NCBI GenBank assembly: GCA_030068075.1
Contig: CM057826.1
Location: 52,161,116 to 52,225,115, forward strand
DNA: 64,000 nt
DNA from: Paguma larvata
Lineage: Eukaryota > Chordata > Mammalia > Carnivora > Viverridae
Direction of reading: 5' to 3'
Under the pieces are notes generated by a model. It saw only the letters and a program-made list of their open reading frames with translations, searched no databases and was not told where the DNA came from. Of this stretch, positions 46,490 to 58,491 are shown piece after piece (position 1 is the first letter of the stretch; every line of letters begins with the position of its first letter). The position numbers and the translations under genes were made by a program.

Positions 46490-46650
46490 TGGGCCTCAAG
46501 GACACCAAACATATACCATGGAGTCATTATTCTCAAGGGATTTAACACTTTATTTAGGAAAAAAGGATGTACATATGGAAATTTAAATATCAATGCAAAA
46601 TAACATATAGTAGTAAGTGCTGAATAAATGGTACATGTACACAACATGAT
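46490..46650. mobile_element. Possible L2/MIR-like fragment
   Basis: Phrases ATTCTCAAGGGATTTAACAC and GTAGTAAGTGCTGAATAAAT hint at a decayed L2 or MIR. Weak. Confidence 0.35.
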
Positions 46651-46711
46651 AACAATTTAGATAAAGGAGTTAGACAAAGAAATGAGGAATGAGTGAAAAA
46701 ATGGACAATGA

Positions 46712-46815
46712 AATCTTACTCTGCTTAGTGTGTGGAATTAGCTAAGTTACTTGTCAGCTCTAAGCCTGAGTTTGTCCACCTGTGACATTGAATAATAATA
46801 ATGCCTGCTTTCTAG
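46712..46815 (+). mobile_element. MIR SINE fragment
   Basis: AAGTTACTTGTCAGCTCTAA, GCCTGAGTTTGTCCACCTGT and AATAATAATAATGCCTGC follow the MIR 3' half. Confidence 0.75.
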
Positions 46816-46839
46816 TTGTTCTCCTCTTCATCCGCCATC

Positions 46840-46930
46840 ATGCCCTCTATGAGGGCAAGGTCCACATCAGCCGTTGTCAGTATTATACTACCACACTGTA
46901 GGTGCTTGATATGTGGGCTGAATTAATGAA
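46840..46930 (+). mobile_element. L2 terminal fragment
   Basis: TCTATGAGGGCAAGGTCCAC ... GTAGGTGCTTGATATGTGGG, the L2 3' end. Confidence 0.65.
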
Positions 46931-47224
46931 ATTTATGAAAATTAGAAATGATTTTTAACGTTTGAATTTTCAGTAATGAGAATGAGAATTCTTCTATAAT
47001 GAGGATATTCTAAGCACAGTATTGGGTAGATAATAAGAAGAATAACTATTTATTGAGAAGCCGATATCACCAAACTCTGACACCATCTGTGGAAGTCTTG
47101 AAGAAAGGGTGGTGCTTCTAAATGCAGAAGAGAGGAGCAAACATACAGGAAGGATGGCATAAGCAGAGTTCCCAAGCAATGGCGACATCTTGTTCTTGCA
47201 ACAGTAAGTAGAAGAATTTGACTG

Positions 47225-47420
47225 AGACAGCTTATCCAGTGTAGCAATGGAGGATAAATTTAGAGCAGTAGGTAGGCTTGACTTGTCAAATCTCGTGTTC
47301 TAAGCAAGGAGATTGGACTTTATCCAGAGTCTAGTGAGGAAGCATTAGATTCTGAGTAGGAGGTGATAAATCCTAAGCCTTAGGAAGATTAATTTAATAA
47401 TAAAATAGTGAAGTTATCAG
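47225..47420 (-). mobile_element. L2-like fragment, reverse
   Basis: GGAGATTGGACTTTATCCAG ... AGGAGGTGATAAATCC ... GGAAGATTAAT resembles the reverse L2 interior. Confidence 0.45.
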
Positions 47421-48490
47421 AGGTACAACAAATAGCTAGGACATTATTGAAATAACATTTCATTATTTTAATGTAGCTACAGCTATCTGCTATTAAATGT
47501 ATGTCAAGTTTTTATATTTTGCCAATAACACTTTCTTTTAAAAACTGTCTTTGTTATATATAATTATCTTGCCAAAGACTGAGGTATATATGACAGAAAG
47601 TACGCCAGGCAAATCTTGACAGCAGTTTACCCTGAAGGCTAAGGTGGATTATGTGCAACTCCTAGCATCCTTTTATTTATTTTAATTGCAACTGAGACAT
47701 TCAGGACATTTCTACCAACCACTATATTGATAACCATCATAGTTATGGTTACCTGGAAGCAACAGATATGCCCAAGGAAACTTATTACTTTATAAAAAGT
47801 TCATCTCTGAGTGTCTTCCGGACATGATGAAACATTTAGGGTCTTGGTTATGTCTCAAGAGTATAGCGAGAGTGTAGTAAATGGACTTAGAAAATGCAAA
47901 ATTGCTACATTTCAGATGGTTGCCATAAGTCATGTGTTACATGCTGACTGCACCCATAAAATACCTCAATTTTGTATATATCCTTAGGGAATGCCTCCCT
48001 TCCACGTACAAATAAGAAAGAGATTGGTTTGGGAAAGTTGTAACAGATGATCAAGCTAGGTGGTAAATGCAAGACGGATGCAGAAACTGGGAACTCTCTA
48101 TCATACAAATGTTTTCCTAGTCTTGCCTGTTTAGAAGATGGGGCCGACAGATGTCCTGTCAGAAACTCCTATCTGTTAACTTTTCTAAGGCCCTTGTTGG
48201 CTTGTTTGTTTGTTTATTTTATAAATGTCTATGATGACCTAAAATAGTTGGTTCATTTTTCCGTACTCGTAAAACTATACAACCTATCTGTGTTATATGC
48301 CAGTGGAATAATTGGACTGATTGGATATTTTGACGTGAGCTTGTTTGGGCACAAAGTTAACTGAACCACATGCTATGAAGGATATGAGGAACATTAATAA
48401 AGATAGCAAAAACAAAAATCCTAGACTTATTATATTCACACTACTAAGTACTTATACATTTCAAATTGCAGTTAGAGGAAAAAGTTTATT
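47421..48490. other. Unique AT-rich DNA
   Basis: No gene or recognised repeat. Confidence 0.45.
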
Positions 48491-48496
48491 TTATTT

Positions 48497-48692
48497 CTTT
48501 TTAAAGATTTATTTAATTTTGAGAGAGAGAGTCCAAGTGGGGAAGGGGCAGAGAGAGAGTGGGGACAGAAGGTACAAAGTGGGTTCCCTGCTGACAGCAG
48601 CGAGCTGGATGCTGGGCTGGAACTCAGAAGCCACCAGATCATGACCTGAGCCAAAGTCAGATGCTCAACTGACTGAGCCACCCAGGTGCCCC
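48497..48692 (-). mobile_element. Felid SINE
   Basis: Tail at left, head ending CACCCAGGTGCCCC at 48692. Perfect 11-bp duplication GAAAAAGTTTA at 48478-48488 and 48696-48706. Confidence 0.95.
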
Positions 48693-50137
48693 AAAGAAAA
48701 AGTTTACATTATGGCATTTCCTCTCCTTCCACCACTATACGTGTACCAAAAAATGTGTTTGATATGACTCTCTTTTCTAGATCTATGTATTCACCTTGAG
48801 TTTTAATTTTATTTACATCGATTGTCTAGAAAGATTGTTAGAATTCTGTGGTTTTAATTAATTTTGTTTCATTTCCTATAAGGGAAAATAACATATAGTA
48901 AATTCATATTTTAATATACATTTTCCCTCTATAAGAAAACCCTTGTGATTATAGTTTAAAGGCCGTCCTATACTGAATTCTTCTGTGAGATGGGGTTGGG
49001 ATTTGGGGGGGGAAAACAACTATTTTATGTTTAGAGGCCTTTCTCAAGGAAGCCAGTTGCAGGGGGCCTCCTGAGGTTTGGAGGCAGAGGTGAGAATTCC
49101 TGGAAAACACATTTTGGGCTTGGTAGAGAGTGATACTCTTGCACAGGACTGAAATCTCAAGTCTGCAGTAGATGATAGGTGACTTAAGAGCCTTAAGGGA
49201 GTGATTTGTCACTGAATGTCAAGTGCAGCTCTTCAAAGGCACTAAGCAGGTGAAGTGGAAAGATACCATATGATGCCATCTTTGTTCAGGAGGATACTAA
49301 ATGAGAAGTTGTTCTGAAGTGGAGTTGTGGATTCAGGGCTAGTTTTGCCACTTACCTGGAGTTTTGCTGAAACATGCCACAGTGGTCATGTTTTCATTCC
49401 CTGGGAAGAGAATGATAAGAAAGCTTTTATGTCTTGCCTCTTTTGCAGGGTTGGTTTTTAGGAAGTTTGATTTTGCCAGTGCTGTTATTTTGCTTCTATC
49501 TTTCTAGAAGGTGCCATGGTGGCAGATGTCTGGAGAAAGTCTAATGATTTGGCACTTACGGCATATTATATTTCTCTCTAAGCTAGTTTATTAGTTTTTA
49601 TATCTTAGTGGAAAAATCAAGGTTAAAAGGACAGTGGTCTCTATTTTCTTATTTTCACATTAATGGTTATACACATGTGCTGATATATCAATAGCCACAT
49701 AACAGCAATTTGTTGTTACCTATCTCATTAACAATGTAAAAGTCTATAATTGTATAAAAGTGTATAAAATCTAAAAGTACATGTTAGTAACTTTATTCAG
49801 CCTTGTGTTTGTTGATGGAGTTACGTGAATATTAAAATTATGTTCTTTTAGTTGAGAGTGTATGGAGTTCTTGCAAAAACTTTATCTTGTCTACTATCAT
49901 CTTATAAATACTGAGAATTCTACCACTAGAGGTACATTCATTGTGATATTCATTATTTTTTAAAGTATTTTCTAAAAATGCAATTAAAGCAGTAATAAAC
50001 ACCCGAACATTTCTTTTAAGGCAGAAGTGGCAGAGCCCATGCAAAGGCACTGCCTATAAATTTTACCATATATGAAACATATCAATGATATTTCATAATT
50101 ATGCCTTTATTCCTCACTGCACTTAGAATCAAGGTAT
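48693..50137. other. Unique DNA with one G-rich run
   Basis: No gene. G-runs at 48992-49012 are described in findings. Confidence 0.45.
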
Positions 50138-50208
50138 CTGTCTCTATCTATCTATCCATCTGTCTATCTTCTACCTATCTATTTATCTATCCATCCATCT
50201 ATCTATCC
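50138..50208. repeat. (TATC)n/(CATC)n microsatellite
   Basis: About 70 bp of TATC, CATC and TGTC units, abutting a MaLR LTR. Confidence 0.95.
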
Positions 50209-50211
50209 AGA

Positions 50212-50545
50212 AAATGGTTGTGTCTCCAGAATTTGTATTTTGAAACCTTGATCCCAATGGGATGGTATTAGGAGATGGAGCCTTTTAGAGGCTCTGCCCT
50301 CATGAATAGGATTAGTGCTCCTATAAGAATAGGCCAAAGAACTACCTCATTCTTTTTCTTTCACATGAAAACACAGCAAGAATACTTCCTGTAGACCAGG
50401 AAGGGAACTCTCCCCAAGAACCCAGACACACTGACACCCAGATGTTGGAATTCCAGCCTCCCGATGTCAGAAGTAAATGTTTGTTGTTTGACCCAACCAG
50501 GCTGTCATAATTTGTTATAGCAGCCCAGACTGACTTAGGCAGCAT
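50212..50545 (+). mobile_element. MLT1A/MST-type MaLR LTR
   Basis: Phrases GGGATGGTATTAGGAGATGG, GCCCTCATGAATAGGATTAG, GACCAGGAAGGGAACTCTCC and TTTGTTATAGCAGCCCAGAC in consensus order. About 334 bp. Confidence 0.88.
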
Positions 50546-51507
50546 ATCCAATTAGCAGCACCTCAATTTTAAACCTACTCCACTTTATGTATGCATTTTG
50601 GAGCTTTTCCTCTAATTCTTACTGGTTTGGCAATGAGCTGTAGTACTTTTAAAAGAGAACAGATTATTTGAGAAGTGCACATGGGATGTTAGGTGGAATG
50701 TAATTTCCTATAAAAAGACATATTGTTCTCTAAGGGGTTCTGTATTGTGAAGATCAAAAATCAGTCTGTTGTTAAAAGACACAATGTGCAACACGAATAC
50801 CTGAAATTCTTCTTTTCCTACCTTGGGGACTGCGGCAAGATGAGTAAAGTACAAAGAGTCAAGAGGGGAATAATCCTATTATTTTTTATTTTGGCACTAA
50901 ATGTTTGCTTACACAGAAAAACAGTTTAAAGAAAGTGAAAACATGGAATTGTTAAGATTATCTCTGTAAAGTAAATGCTTAGCAAATAAAAGAACAAAAT
51001 GTAGACGTTGGGCATAGATTTTCTACAGTCCTTGGCCAAATGTTGGGGTGATAAATTATGTAAGTAGCCACATAACAAAGCAGCATGAAGCCCAAGTATG
51101 TTTACAAAGGAATATTCACACCAGACACTGGCATCTTGAACTTAATTTCTATGCAGACCCAAATGATTGATGAAAGATGATTGCTGGAAGGTATTATTCC
51201 TTTATCTTTGGAGAGTGACATAGTGTAGTGCAATGCAAGATACTCAAAAGGTACTATAGGTAAGCAGCCAAGATCTTACTTTGCTATCCAAACTATCTGA
51301 AGCTGAGTGTGCAGACCTGATTTATCAACTCCCCAAACAGATTGGCCCCACAAGGCATACATTTGATTATGGCTAATGTAATTATTGTTTCCAAGGGGCT
51401 GTGAGATATGACAAACCATGGGGTGCAGTAGTCATTACTGAAAGGGAGGGTCTGACTCTATGGTTTCTATCGTTTCTTTCCTTGATCCGGGTGCAACATG
51501 AAACTTA
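50546..51507. other. Unique DNA
   Basis: No gene or recognised repeat. Confidence 0.45.
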
Positions 51508-51717
51508 CTTCTTTTTTTTTTTCCAGCCTGTGTCCAAACTCTTCTTCCCAACCCTCTCAGTTTTTGTCTTTTTCCTTTACTTCTTCCCCTTCTTTTACTT
51601 TTTCCTTTCCTTCCCTCCCTCTTTCCTTCCCTCCCTCTTTCCTTCCCTCCTCTCTTTCTCAATCTCTTTTTTTTCCTTCCTTCCTTTCTGCCCCCCTTTC
51701 CTTCTTTCTTCTTTCTG
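51508..51717. repeat. Polypyrimidine tract, (TTCC)n/(TTCCCTCCC)n
   Basis: About 210 bp that are almost all C and T on the plus strand, with repeated TTTCCTTCCCTCCCTC units at 51605-51650. Open frames here (runs of S, F, P) are by-products of the low complexity. Confidence 0.95.
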
Positions 51718-53033
51718 ATGAGGAAGGAGAAGCAGAAACTAAGGATTCTTTTTTCAGGGGTAAAGATGGTTAATTAATGGTGTATTCTGCACCACAAGAA
51801 CACTCACCAAACAAAATTGATTAACTTCAGCACTGTAACAGTTCATCAGGCAAGTGGATGTTTTGTTTCCCTTGCTCTGAAAATACCTTGCTTAATTTTC
51901 TATTATTTCAGTTTATTAACAAATTTCCACTGTGAGCAACAATTTCCTGTCCCTGTCTTTATGTATTTATACTGCATGTTGAAGAAGAGAGTCCTATGTT
52001 ACAATCAATTTTATGAATATTTTACACTAGAATAATCACACATAACAATGAAATAAGTTTATTTTGTTATTCTTGCAGAGGAGAACAGGTTCTGGTAGAT
52101 TCTTAGCAATATATGAGTTGAGCACAATTATAGGGCACTTCATTTTGGGATATGTAAATGCTAAAAACAGAAATGAGTTTTATGTACTCACAAGCAGAAA
52201 CAGTGTTTATAATATTAGCTAGTAAGGACTGTATCAAAGTCTCGATTATGTTCATAAAGATATCAGTGGAAAAGGAAAATGGCCTTTTGTTTGAGTTTTA
52301 TGTTTACGCTGATCAGGATTCTCAGTCATCATGTAGCTATGGAATAATTTTACATTTTCTCTTTTGTCTAGGCTCTTATTTATATTTATAAGCATAGACT
52401 TCCTTTTCCTGTTTCTCTGTCAAAGTAACTTATAGTCTCATTGTAATGTAGCAAACCGAACTAACTTGGAGGCAAGACAGTTTTCCTTGGAAGGTATTAA
52501 GCAACACAACATAACACATTTTGCAATCTCTTCCAACTGTCAAGTGTCTTGTAATGCATCAAAATGAGAAATAGATAGTGATTTTGTTATTAATTATGAG
52601 GAATAAAATTGCAATTGCTGAAACATAAATGCTTTTACATCTTTAGGAAAAAATGTCTCAAGAAGAAATGATTGTAAATTTCAATTAGAGAATAAATCCC
52701 ACACTATAAATTTGATTGTTCTAAAATGAAAAAATACCTAGCATGACTGCTACTTTATTGAATGCAGCCATATGTTTGAATGTTTACCTCGTCATCCAGG
52801 AGATAACTGGTTTCAGGACAGTACTGCTATGAATAAGTCAAGGATTGTATACACTGTAGATTTTCTATCCTAGGGCAAAGTTAGGAAAACAATTTCTTGA
52901 CTATCTATTAAATTGAATGTTTTGATAAGCTTTGGGTTGAAAGTCACTATGACTTTGAAATGTGTCACAGGGGTTAGTGTTTCTTAAGCCCTTCTCTCTC
53001 TACGTTGATCACTGTTTGGAAAGCTCATATCCA
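51718..53033. other. Unique AT-rich DNA
   Basis: No gene or recognised repeat. Confidence 0.45.
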
Positions 53034-53349
53034 AATATCTTAGCAAGCTTGGACTGTCATAACGAAATACCACAGACTGTATAGATTAAGCAACAGAAAT
53101 GTATTTTCTTACCGTCCTGGAGGATGAAAGGTCCAACATCAAGGTTCTTCTCTTTCCTGGCTTACCTTCATGCTGTGCCTTCAAATAGGGGAAATAGTGC
53201 CTTCACAGTCCTATCAGACTTGTACTCCATTCTTATGATCTTATTTAAACTTAATTACTTTCTAAATAGTCTGTCTACTGATCTGGTCATATTGGGGGTT
53301 ACGGCTTCAAAATATGAATTTGGGGAGACAGAATTCAGTCCGTAACACC
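53034..53349 (-). mobile_element. MLT1/MST-type MaLR LTR
   Basis: Reverse LTR: CATAACGAAATACCACAGAC at the left, CAGAAATGTATTTTCTTACC, then TGAATTTGGGGAGACAGAAT and TTCAGTCCGTAACACC at the right. Confidence 0.9.
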
Positions 53350-53370
53350 AAGAATTTGTTGCTTTTGTTC

Positions 53371-53377
<7 letters not shown>

Positions 53378-53419
<42 letters not shown>
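53378..53419. repeat. (TG)n microsatellite
   Basis: About 21 uninterrupted TG units. Confidence 0.97.
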
Positions 53420-53421
<2 letters not shown>

Positions 53422-53544
53422 AGGAGAGGTGTTGGAACTTTGAGTAAAGCTGTGAGGCCAATATCAAATCAAACAAAATGCACTTCTTATTTTTAGACAA
53501 AATTGCTGTGAATGTTTTTTGAATTATTTACATAAATAATTTGG

Positions 53545-53710
53545 GCCAGATGAGACATTTCTGTGGGGGTGGCTGTGCATTGTATGATGATTAGGAGCAT
53601 CTCTGGCTTCTATCTTCCTGTTGCCAGTACCCTGCAATCACAACAACTCAGAATATCTCCGGAGGTAGCCACATGTCCCTAGGAGACAAAATCTCCCCCA
53701 AGTGAGAACC
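53545..53710. mobile_element. hAT-Charlie non-autonomous element (MER58-like)
   Basis: TGGCTGTGCATTGTATGATG, AGGAGCATCTCTGGCTTCTA, ACATGTCCCTAGGAGACAAA, ATCTCCCCCAAGTGAGAACC: order of a known short hAT element. The right end lacks the last TIR bases. Confidence 0.7.
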
Positions 53711-53989
53711 ACTATTTACAGAAAAGGTTAACTGTTTTTGAATTTTGAGAGATATAACAATTACATTCTTTATATATTTTTAAGTAATCTTAAATTCCTT
53801 TGAAATAAAGGATTAATTAATGCCATTAGGAATTGAAGCAAAATATGAGTCAGGTCCAGTACCTCCTATGCTTAGTACCCTGTAGTGGCTATTTACGTCA
53901 CATAATTGACATGTCTTTATCACAGTCTGTAAGTATGAAGATTTTCATCGTCTGACATCTGCTGATAACTCTAATTTTACCCTCTACCA

Positions 53990-54480
53990 TTCACCCCTTG
54001 CTCAGTCTAGCCATTAGCTTTTCTGCTCAATCCTGAACAACACAATGTTTTCCTTCTTTAAGACCTTTGGACAAGCCATTCTTTCTTTCTAGACTGTTCT
54101 ACACCCACGGAAAGCTCAGTCCTAGTCATTCAGGTTTTAGCTCAAATAGCTCGCCTCTGAAAAGACTTTTCTTTTTTTTTTTTTTTTTTACCACTCTATC
54201 AAAATATAAAATTCCCACCACTTACTCTCTCTTCCTTTGCTAGATTTCATCACTATTCCTCACAGTGTTAACACTATCTGAAGTTATGTTGCTTACTTAT
54301 TTTTCTTCTATCGTCTCCCTCTCCATCTATCTGTACTTTTTTTGAGTATAAGGTGTATGAAGGCAGGGATTTTTTTGTCTTGTTCTCACAGTTGTTCCCA
54401 AGACCCAGGATATACCTAACACAGAGTGGAAACTTTGTCCACATTCGTCCACAGGGAAATATTTGAATAAAGGAATTTTC
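53990..54480 (+). mobile_element. L2 LINE 3' end
   Basis: CTTTGGACAAGCCATTCTTT, CAGGTTTTAGCTCAAATAGC, GAAGGCAGGGATTTTTTTGT and AACACAGAGTGGAAACTTTG run in L2 order. A T-run has grown at 54171-54190. Confidence 0.85.
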
Positions 54481-54489
54481 AGAATATCT

Positions 54490-55879
54490 TTAGCATCTAC
54501 TATTACTGAATCTAAAATATATTCAGATATATGTGTGCATACCTTCCTTCTTTTTGGATGCCATTCCAAGACTGCTTGGGAAGATGAGGAAGCACAATAC
54601 CCCCAAAAATAAAGTGTTGGAGAGATATTTGTATTTTTTATATCAGTGCACTTATTAAAACCAAAAAAGGAGGGGCTTAAAACACACAAATCATTTTATT
54701 TTCCAAAAAACATAAACTCTAATACCTTTATGAATGTGTCACCTGAGAGTTCAGACTTAAATGAATAATTTTTTGCTATTTCCTATTTTATTTTCAGATG
54801 TGAAAATATTTTAGAAGAGAGACTATCCACATCCCTCAGCTTGAAAGCATTACTGATCCCAAAAATACTTGTAAAGCAGAGTAATAGATAAAAACTCCAC
54901 AGAACTATATTTTATTTGACAGTCCTGAGATTTTTTTTCAATGGCTGCACAAAAGCGTTAAATAGAAATGGCCTAGGGATAGGCATTGAATCAATATGCA
55001 CCAGTAAGTTTGTGAAATCAATTTTTTGCTCTTCAGATACAGGAAAATTGATGTAACTGATGCTGTGTAACTCCTATTAATTGCTCACAGTGACAGAAAA
55101 TTTATCAATTACTTATTGACTTCTTTGCGACCATGGGAAAATGGCAGTAGCTCTAAGGTTAAGTGTATACTATTGAAGCCTTCCCTAGCTGAATGCAGGT
55201 GTAACTAGAAACCAATAGATTTTAAAATATATATCTCTGTGTTTGGTTTCACAGATTACATGTCTTTGTCCCACTCATGTCTTGCCTAAGATATTTGGTA
55301 TGTCAGCAATGTCTGTCAGTTAAGGTTTATAATGGAATTCATGCTAATAACATTAATGGTTCTTTATTTTTCAGCACTTACCATGTGCTAAGTATGTGGT
55401 AATTGAAAAACATAGGGATTGGTACAATTATCTATCTGCCCCTCTGCAAGCAGTGGAAAGCCTAGAAAACAGGAGAATGTAAGCAAGTGAGATGTAGTTT
55501 ATAGTATGTGTCCAGAGCTGGTACATTTGCTGTGTGTTGTAAGAAATCTTTTCATCTTCCTGCTTTGCCTGCCATCCTTAGTGTGTGATGTGCTTCCTCA
55601 TACACAGTGTGGCCACTGCTCCTCCAGGTGTTGTGTCTAGATTCCGTATAAGCTACACAGGAGAAAGGTGAAAAACAGAGGACCAAAATGGAATGCCAGC
55701 TGATTCTGCTCCTATTTGAAAGCTTTCTTGAAAGCTCCACACAGAACCTTCCTCTTACTTCTCAATGCTTAAAACTAAAGTTGAATGTTAATTAGGCACA
55801 TTGATACCCCAAACTAATTGGCGTTTATATCTAAGAACAAGGGGAGAGTAGACACTGAGAAGGCAACTTACAGCATTTG
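54490..55879. other. Unique AT-rich DNA
   Basis: No gene or recognised repeat. One weak splice-flanked segment (54798-54870) is given under findings. Confidence 0.45.
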
Positions 55880-55995
55880 CCACTGAAACCAAGGCTAACT
55901 AAGGTAAAGTAACTTGCCAGAGTCACTCAAAAAATGAGAGGAAGGCAGACCTGGGCTTTAGGCTGGGTCTGTCAAACTCCAGAGTGTGGCTTTCT
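55880..55995 (-). mobile_element. MIR SINE fragment
   Basis: TAAAGTAACTTGCCAGAGTC, GGCAGACCTGGGCTTTAGGC, CAAACTCCAGAGTGTGGC: reverse MIR. Confidence 0.72.
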
Positions 55996-56804
55996 GCAAA
56001 TTAAAGAGTAATATTTCTCTTGGTGTGTTTGCTTTGTGAGTTGAAAACAAAAAATAAGAGAAAAACAAAAAAAATGAGAATTGTTGAATTCAAACGTTCT
56101 TGGGGAAAATCGAATTTGAATTATTGCTTATCGATCAGGAAAGAAATAAAATATCTTAATTAAAACAGTGGTGCTAGGAACAAAGTTAGAAATGCAGCTT
56201 ATGAATTTGACACTATATCTTGTTCTGCTGTAGGCACTCCTTTTTTTCTACTGTAGAGTACACAGGTATGCCAAAAATGTTTATATATTCTTTCTTTTTC
56301 TATTTAAAAAAAATAGAGTAATGAAATGGGTTAAATGTAATTTCTAAAGGTTTTATTATTTTAATTGAAAAACTATAATTGTCATAAACATTAAGAATTA
56401 CCCAAATGTTCTAGAACGGAAGACAGGTTGGAACAGTCTAACTGCTTTTGCTGTGCTGAAGGGAATTAGCTGAGCCAGGCGTCCTCTGGCCAAGGGAGGT
56501 TAAGTGTCCAGTTTGAGGTTACCATGCTATTAACTGACACAGAGAAAATTTGGCCTAAGATCCACCATATCTCTTTTCTACTCTCAAGATTTACTTCGAT
56601 TTCATTTCATTTTTTGAACCTCATTATTTCCTTTATTATTTCTACCATTTTTTATGTTTAGTATTTCCTATTGTTTTTCTAGGTGCTTGATTAATATTTG
56701 TTGGATAAATAAGTATTCAAGCTGGTTATTTTAGGTAATAGAATATATATATGTATATGTGTACATATATATCTCATGCTATATTATACTCTTTTTAAAA
56801 ATGT
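55996..56804. other. AT-rich DNA
   Basis: No gene. 56650-56715 may hold an L2 terminal fragment (AGGTGCTTGATTAATATTTG), and 56740-56775 is an AT/GTAT-rich simple stretch. Confidence 0.45.
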
Positions 56805-57480
56805 AAGAGCTTTACATATTATTTAATTATTATATAGTTCACTCATTTTAAAGTATACAATTCGAAGTGTATTCACTGACTTGCACAGCCTTTGCCACAG
56901 TCAATTTAAGGATATTTTCATCACTCCAAAAAGAAACTCCCTCTCCATTAGCAGTCACTTCTCATTCCTTCACCTTCTGGGCCCCCCTTTCCTAGGACCA
57001 CTAATCTACTTTCTGATTCCGTAAATCTGCCTACTCTGGATATTTCATATAATTGGAATCATACAGTATGTTGTTTGTTGTGACCAGCTTCTTTCACTTA
57101 GTGTAGTATTTGCTGGTTTGAGCCCAGTTATAGCATGTATCCATAGTTTATTCACTTTTTATGGCCAAAAAATTGTATGGATATACCTTGATTCATTTAT
57201 CCATTCTCAGTTGATGGACATTTGGATTGTTTCCACTTTTTTGGGCATTATAAATAATGTACTCAAGTATAAGATTTTGGGTGGATTCATATTTTTATTT
57301 CTCTTGGATTTGTATTTAGAAGTGGAATTGGTGGGTCACTGTTTTATATTCTCACAGTGTATGGAGGTTCTATTCCTCATTGTGTTGGTGTTGTTTATTG
57401 TTAAATATGTGCTTTCCAGTAAATACTGTATACATTTGGAGAAAGTTTTCCTGATGGTTTCAAAGGAGGAAAAGCCATTC
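56805..57480 (-). mobile_element. Old L1M 3' end (3' UTR and ORF2 C-terminus)
   Basis: Reverse L1M: ACTCATTTTAAAGTATACAA, CCAAAAAGAAACTCCCTCTC, TTAGCAGTCACTTCTCATTC, TTGATGGACATTTGGATTG, TTAGAAGTGGAATTGGTGGG. The 143-codon plus-strand frame at 57118-57549 is antisense to this L1 and is not a gene. Confidence 0.88.
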
Positions 57481-58270
57481 TCACTGGGAAAAAAAAAAAG
57501 GGAGGGATCTAGGTTGGTCACAGGTTGGTCAGGAAAGCATTCTGATTAATGAGAGCAGCTAACATCAGGAATGACTGGAATCCTTTCCAAAGAGAGTATG
57601 AGAGGAAGGCTATAAAATGCCTAAAAGATGTCTGAATGACCGAGGACAATAATTCATGAATGAGGACTATCTATGCACTGTTAGTGTTTTCAAGAGAGGT
57701 AGAGTTTGATTCACTTACCTTATGTCAGAATATTCCATATGAAAAAACACTTTAGGGTTTTACACTGTTTTTTAAGCCATTAACAAGTCTAGAAATGTTA
57801 TTGATTGAAGTTAAGCAGAGATGGGGCCTACAAGTTTATATTTAGTGAACACTCCAAATGTGTCCTATAAAATTTCAGCATTTTGACCATGGAAGTATGA
57901 AAATTTTATGGGTAGAATAACTAAAGATGCGGGCTACAATTCATTTTCAAGATCCCTTGTCAGAAGCTTGATCAATTGGATTAACTTAGAAGAATATTGG
58001 ACAAAATGATATCAGTGAAACTCAAAATGCAGAACATAGGCACATTGCTTATTTAATAAAACCCCACAAGGAAAGAATAATTTTATCTCGAGATGCCCTG
58101 ACATCTGGCAGTGACTAAATTATATGTTTGTATTCTTTGAAGTTTGAGATGCTACAAGGTTATTGTTGTTGCAAGATAGGAAAGAGCAGAAGCAACAGCA
58201 AACAATAAAAAAAAATGATCTCAAAATAATTCTGTAATAAATATATAAACAGATACTATTAGTGTTGATT
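57481..58270. other. Unique DNA
   Basis: No gene or recognised repeat. Confidence 0.45.
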
Positions 58271-58271
58271 T

Positions 58272-58491
58272 TATTTTAATTTTTTAATGTTTATTTATTT
58301 TTGAGACAGAGAGAGAGAGAAAGAGTGCTAGTGGGGGAGGGGCAGAAAAAGAGGGAGACACAGAACCTGAAGCGGGCTCCAGGCTCTGAACTGTCAGCAC
58401 AGAGCCTGATGTGAGGCTTGAACCCACGAGCCATAAGATCATGACCTGAGCTGAAGTCAGAACCTTAACCCACTGAGCCACCCAGGTGCCC
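58272..58491 (-). mobile_element. Felid SINE
   Basis: Tail TTTTTAATGTTTATTTATTT at left, head ending CACCCAGGTGCCC. Imperfect duplication TAGTGTTGATTTTA / TAGTTTTGATTTTT. Confidence 0.95.

Noticed and set aside
51401..51773. Ser/Phe/Pro-rich and Arg/Gly/Lys-rich frames on both strands
   Set aside because: They are products of the polypyrimidine tract.
54327..54689. Open frame of 120 codons, minus strand
   Set aside because: Its left half is antisense to an L2 3' end and the rest has no recognisable features.
57118..57549. Open frame of 143 codons, plus strand
   Set aside because: It is antisense to an L1M 3' end (ORF2 C-terminus and UTR) and has no domain of its own.
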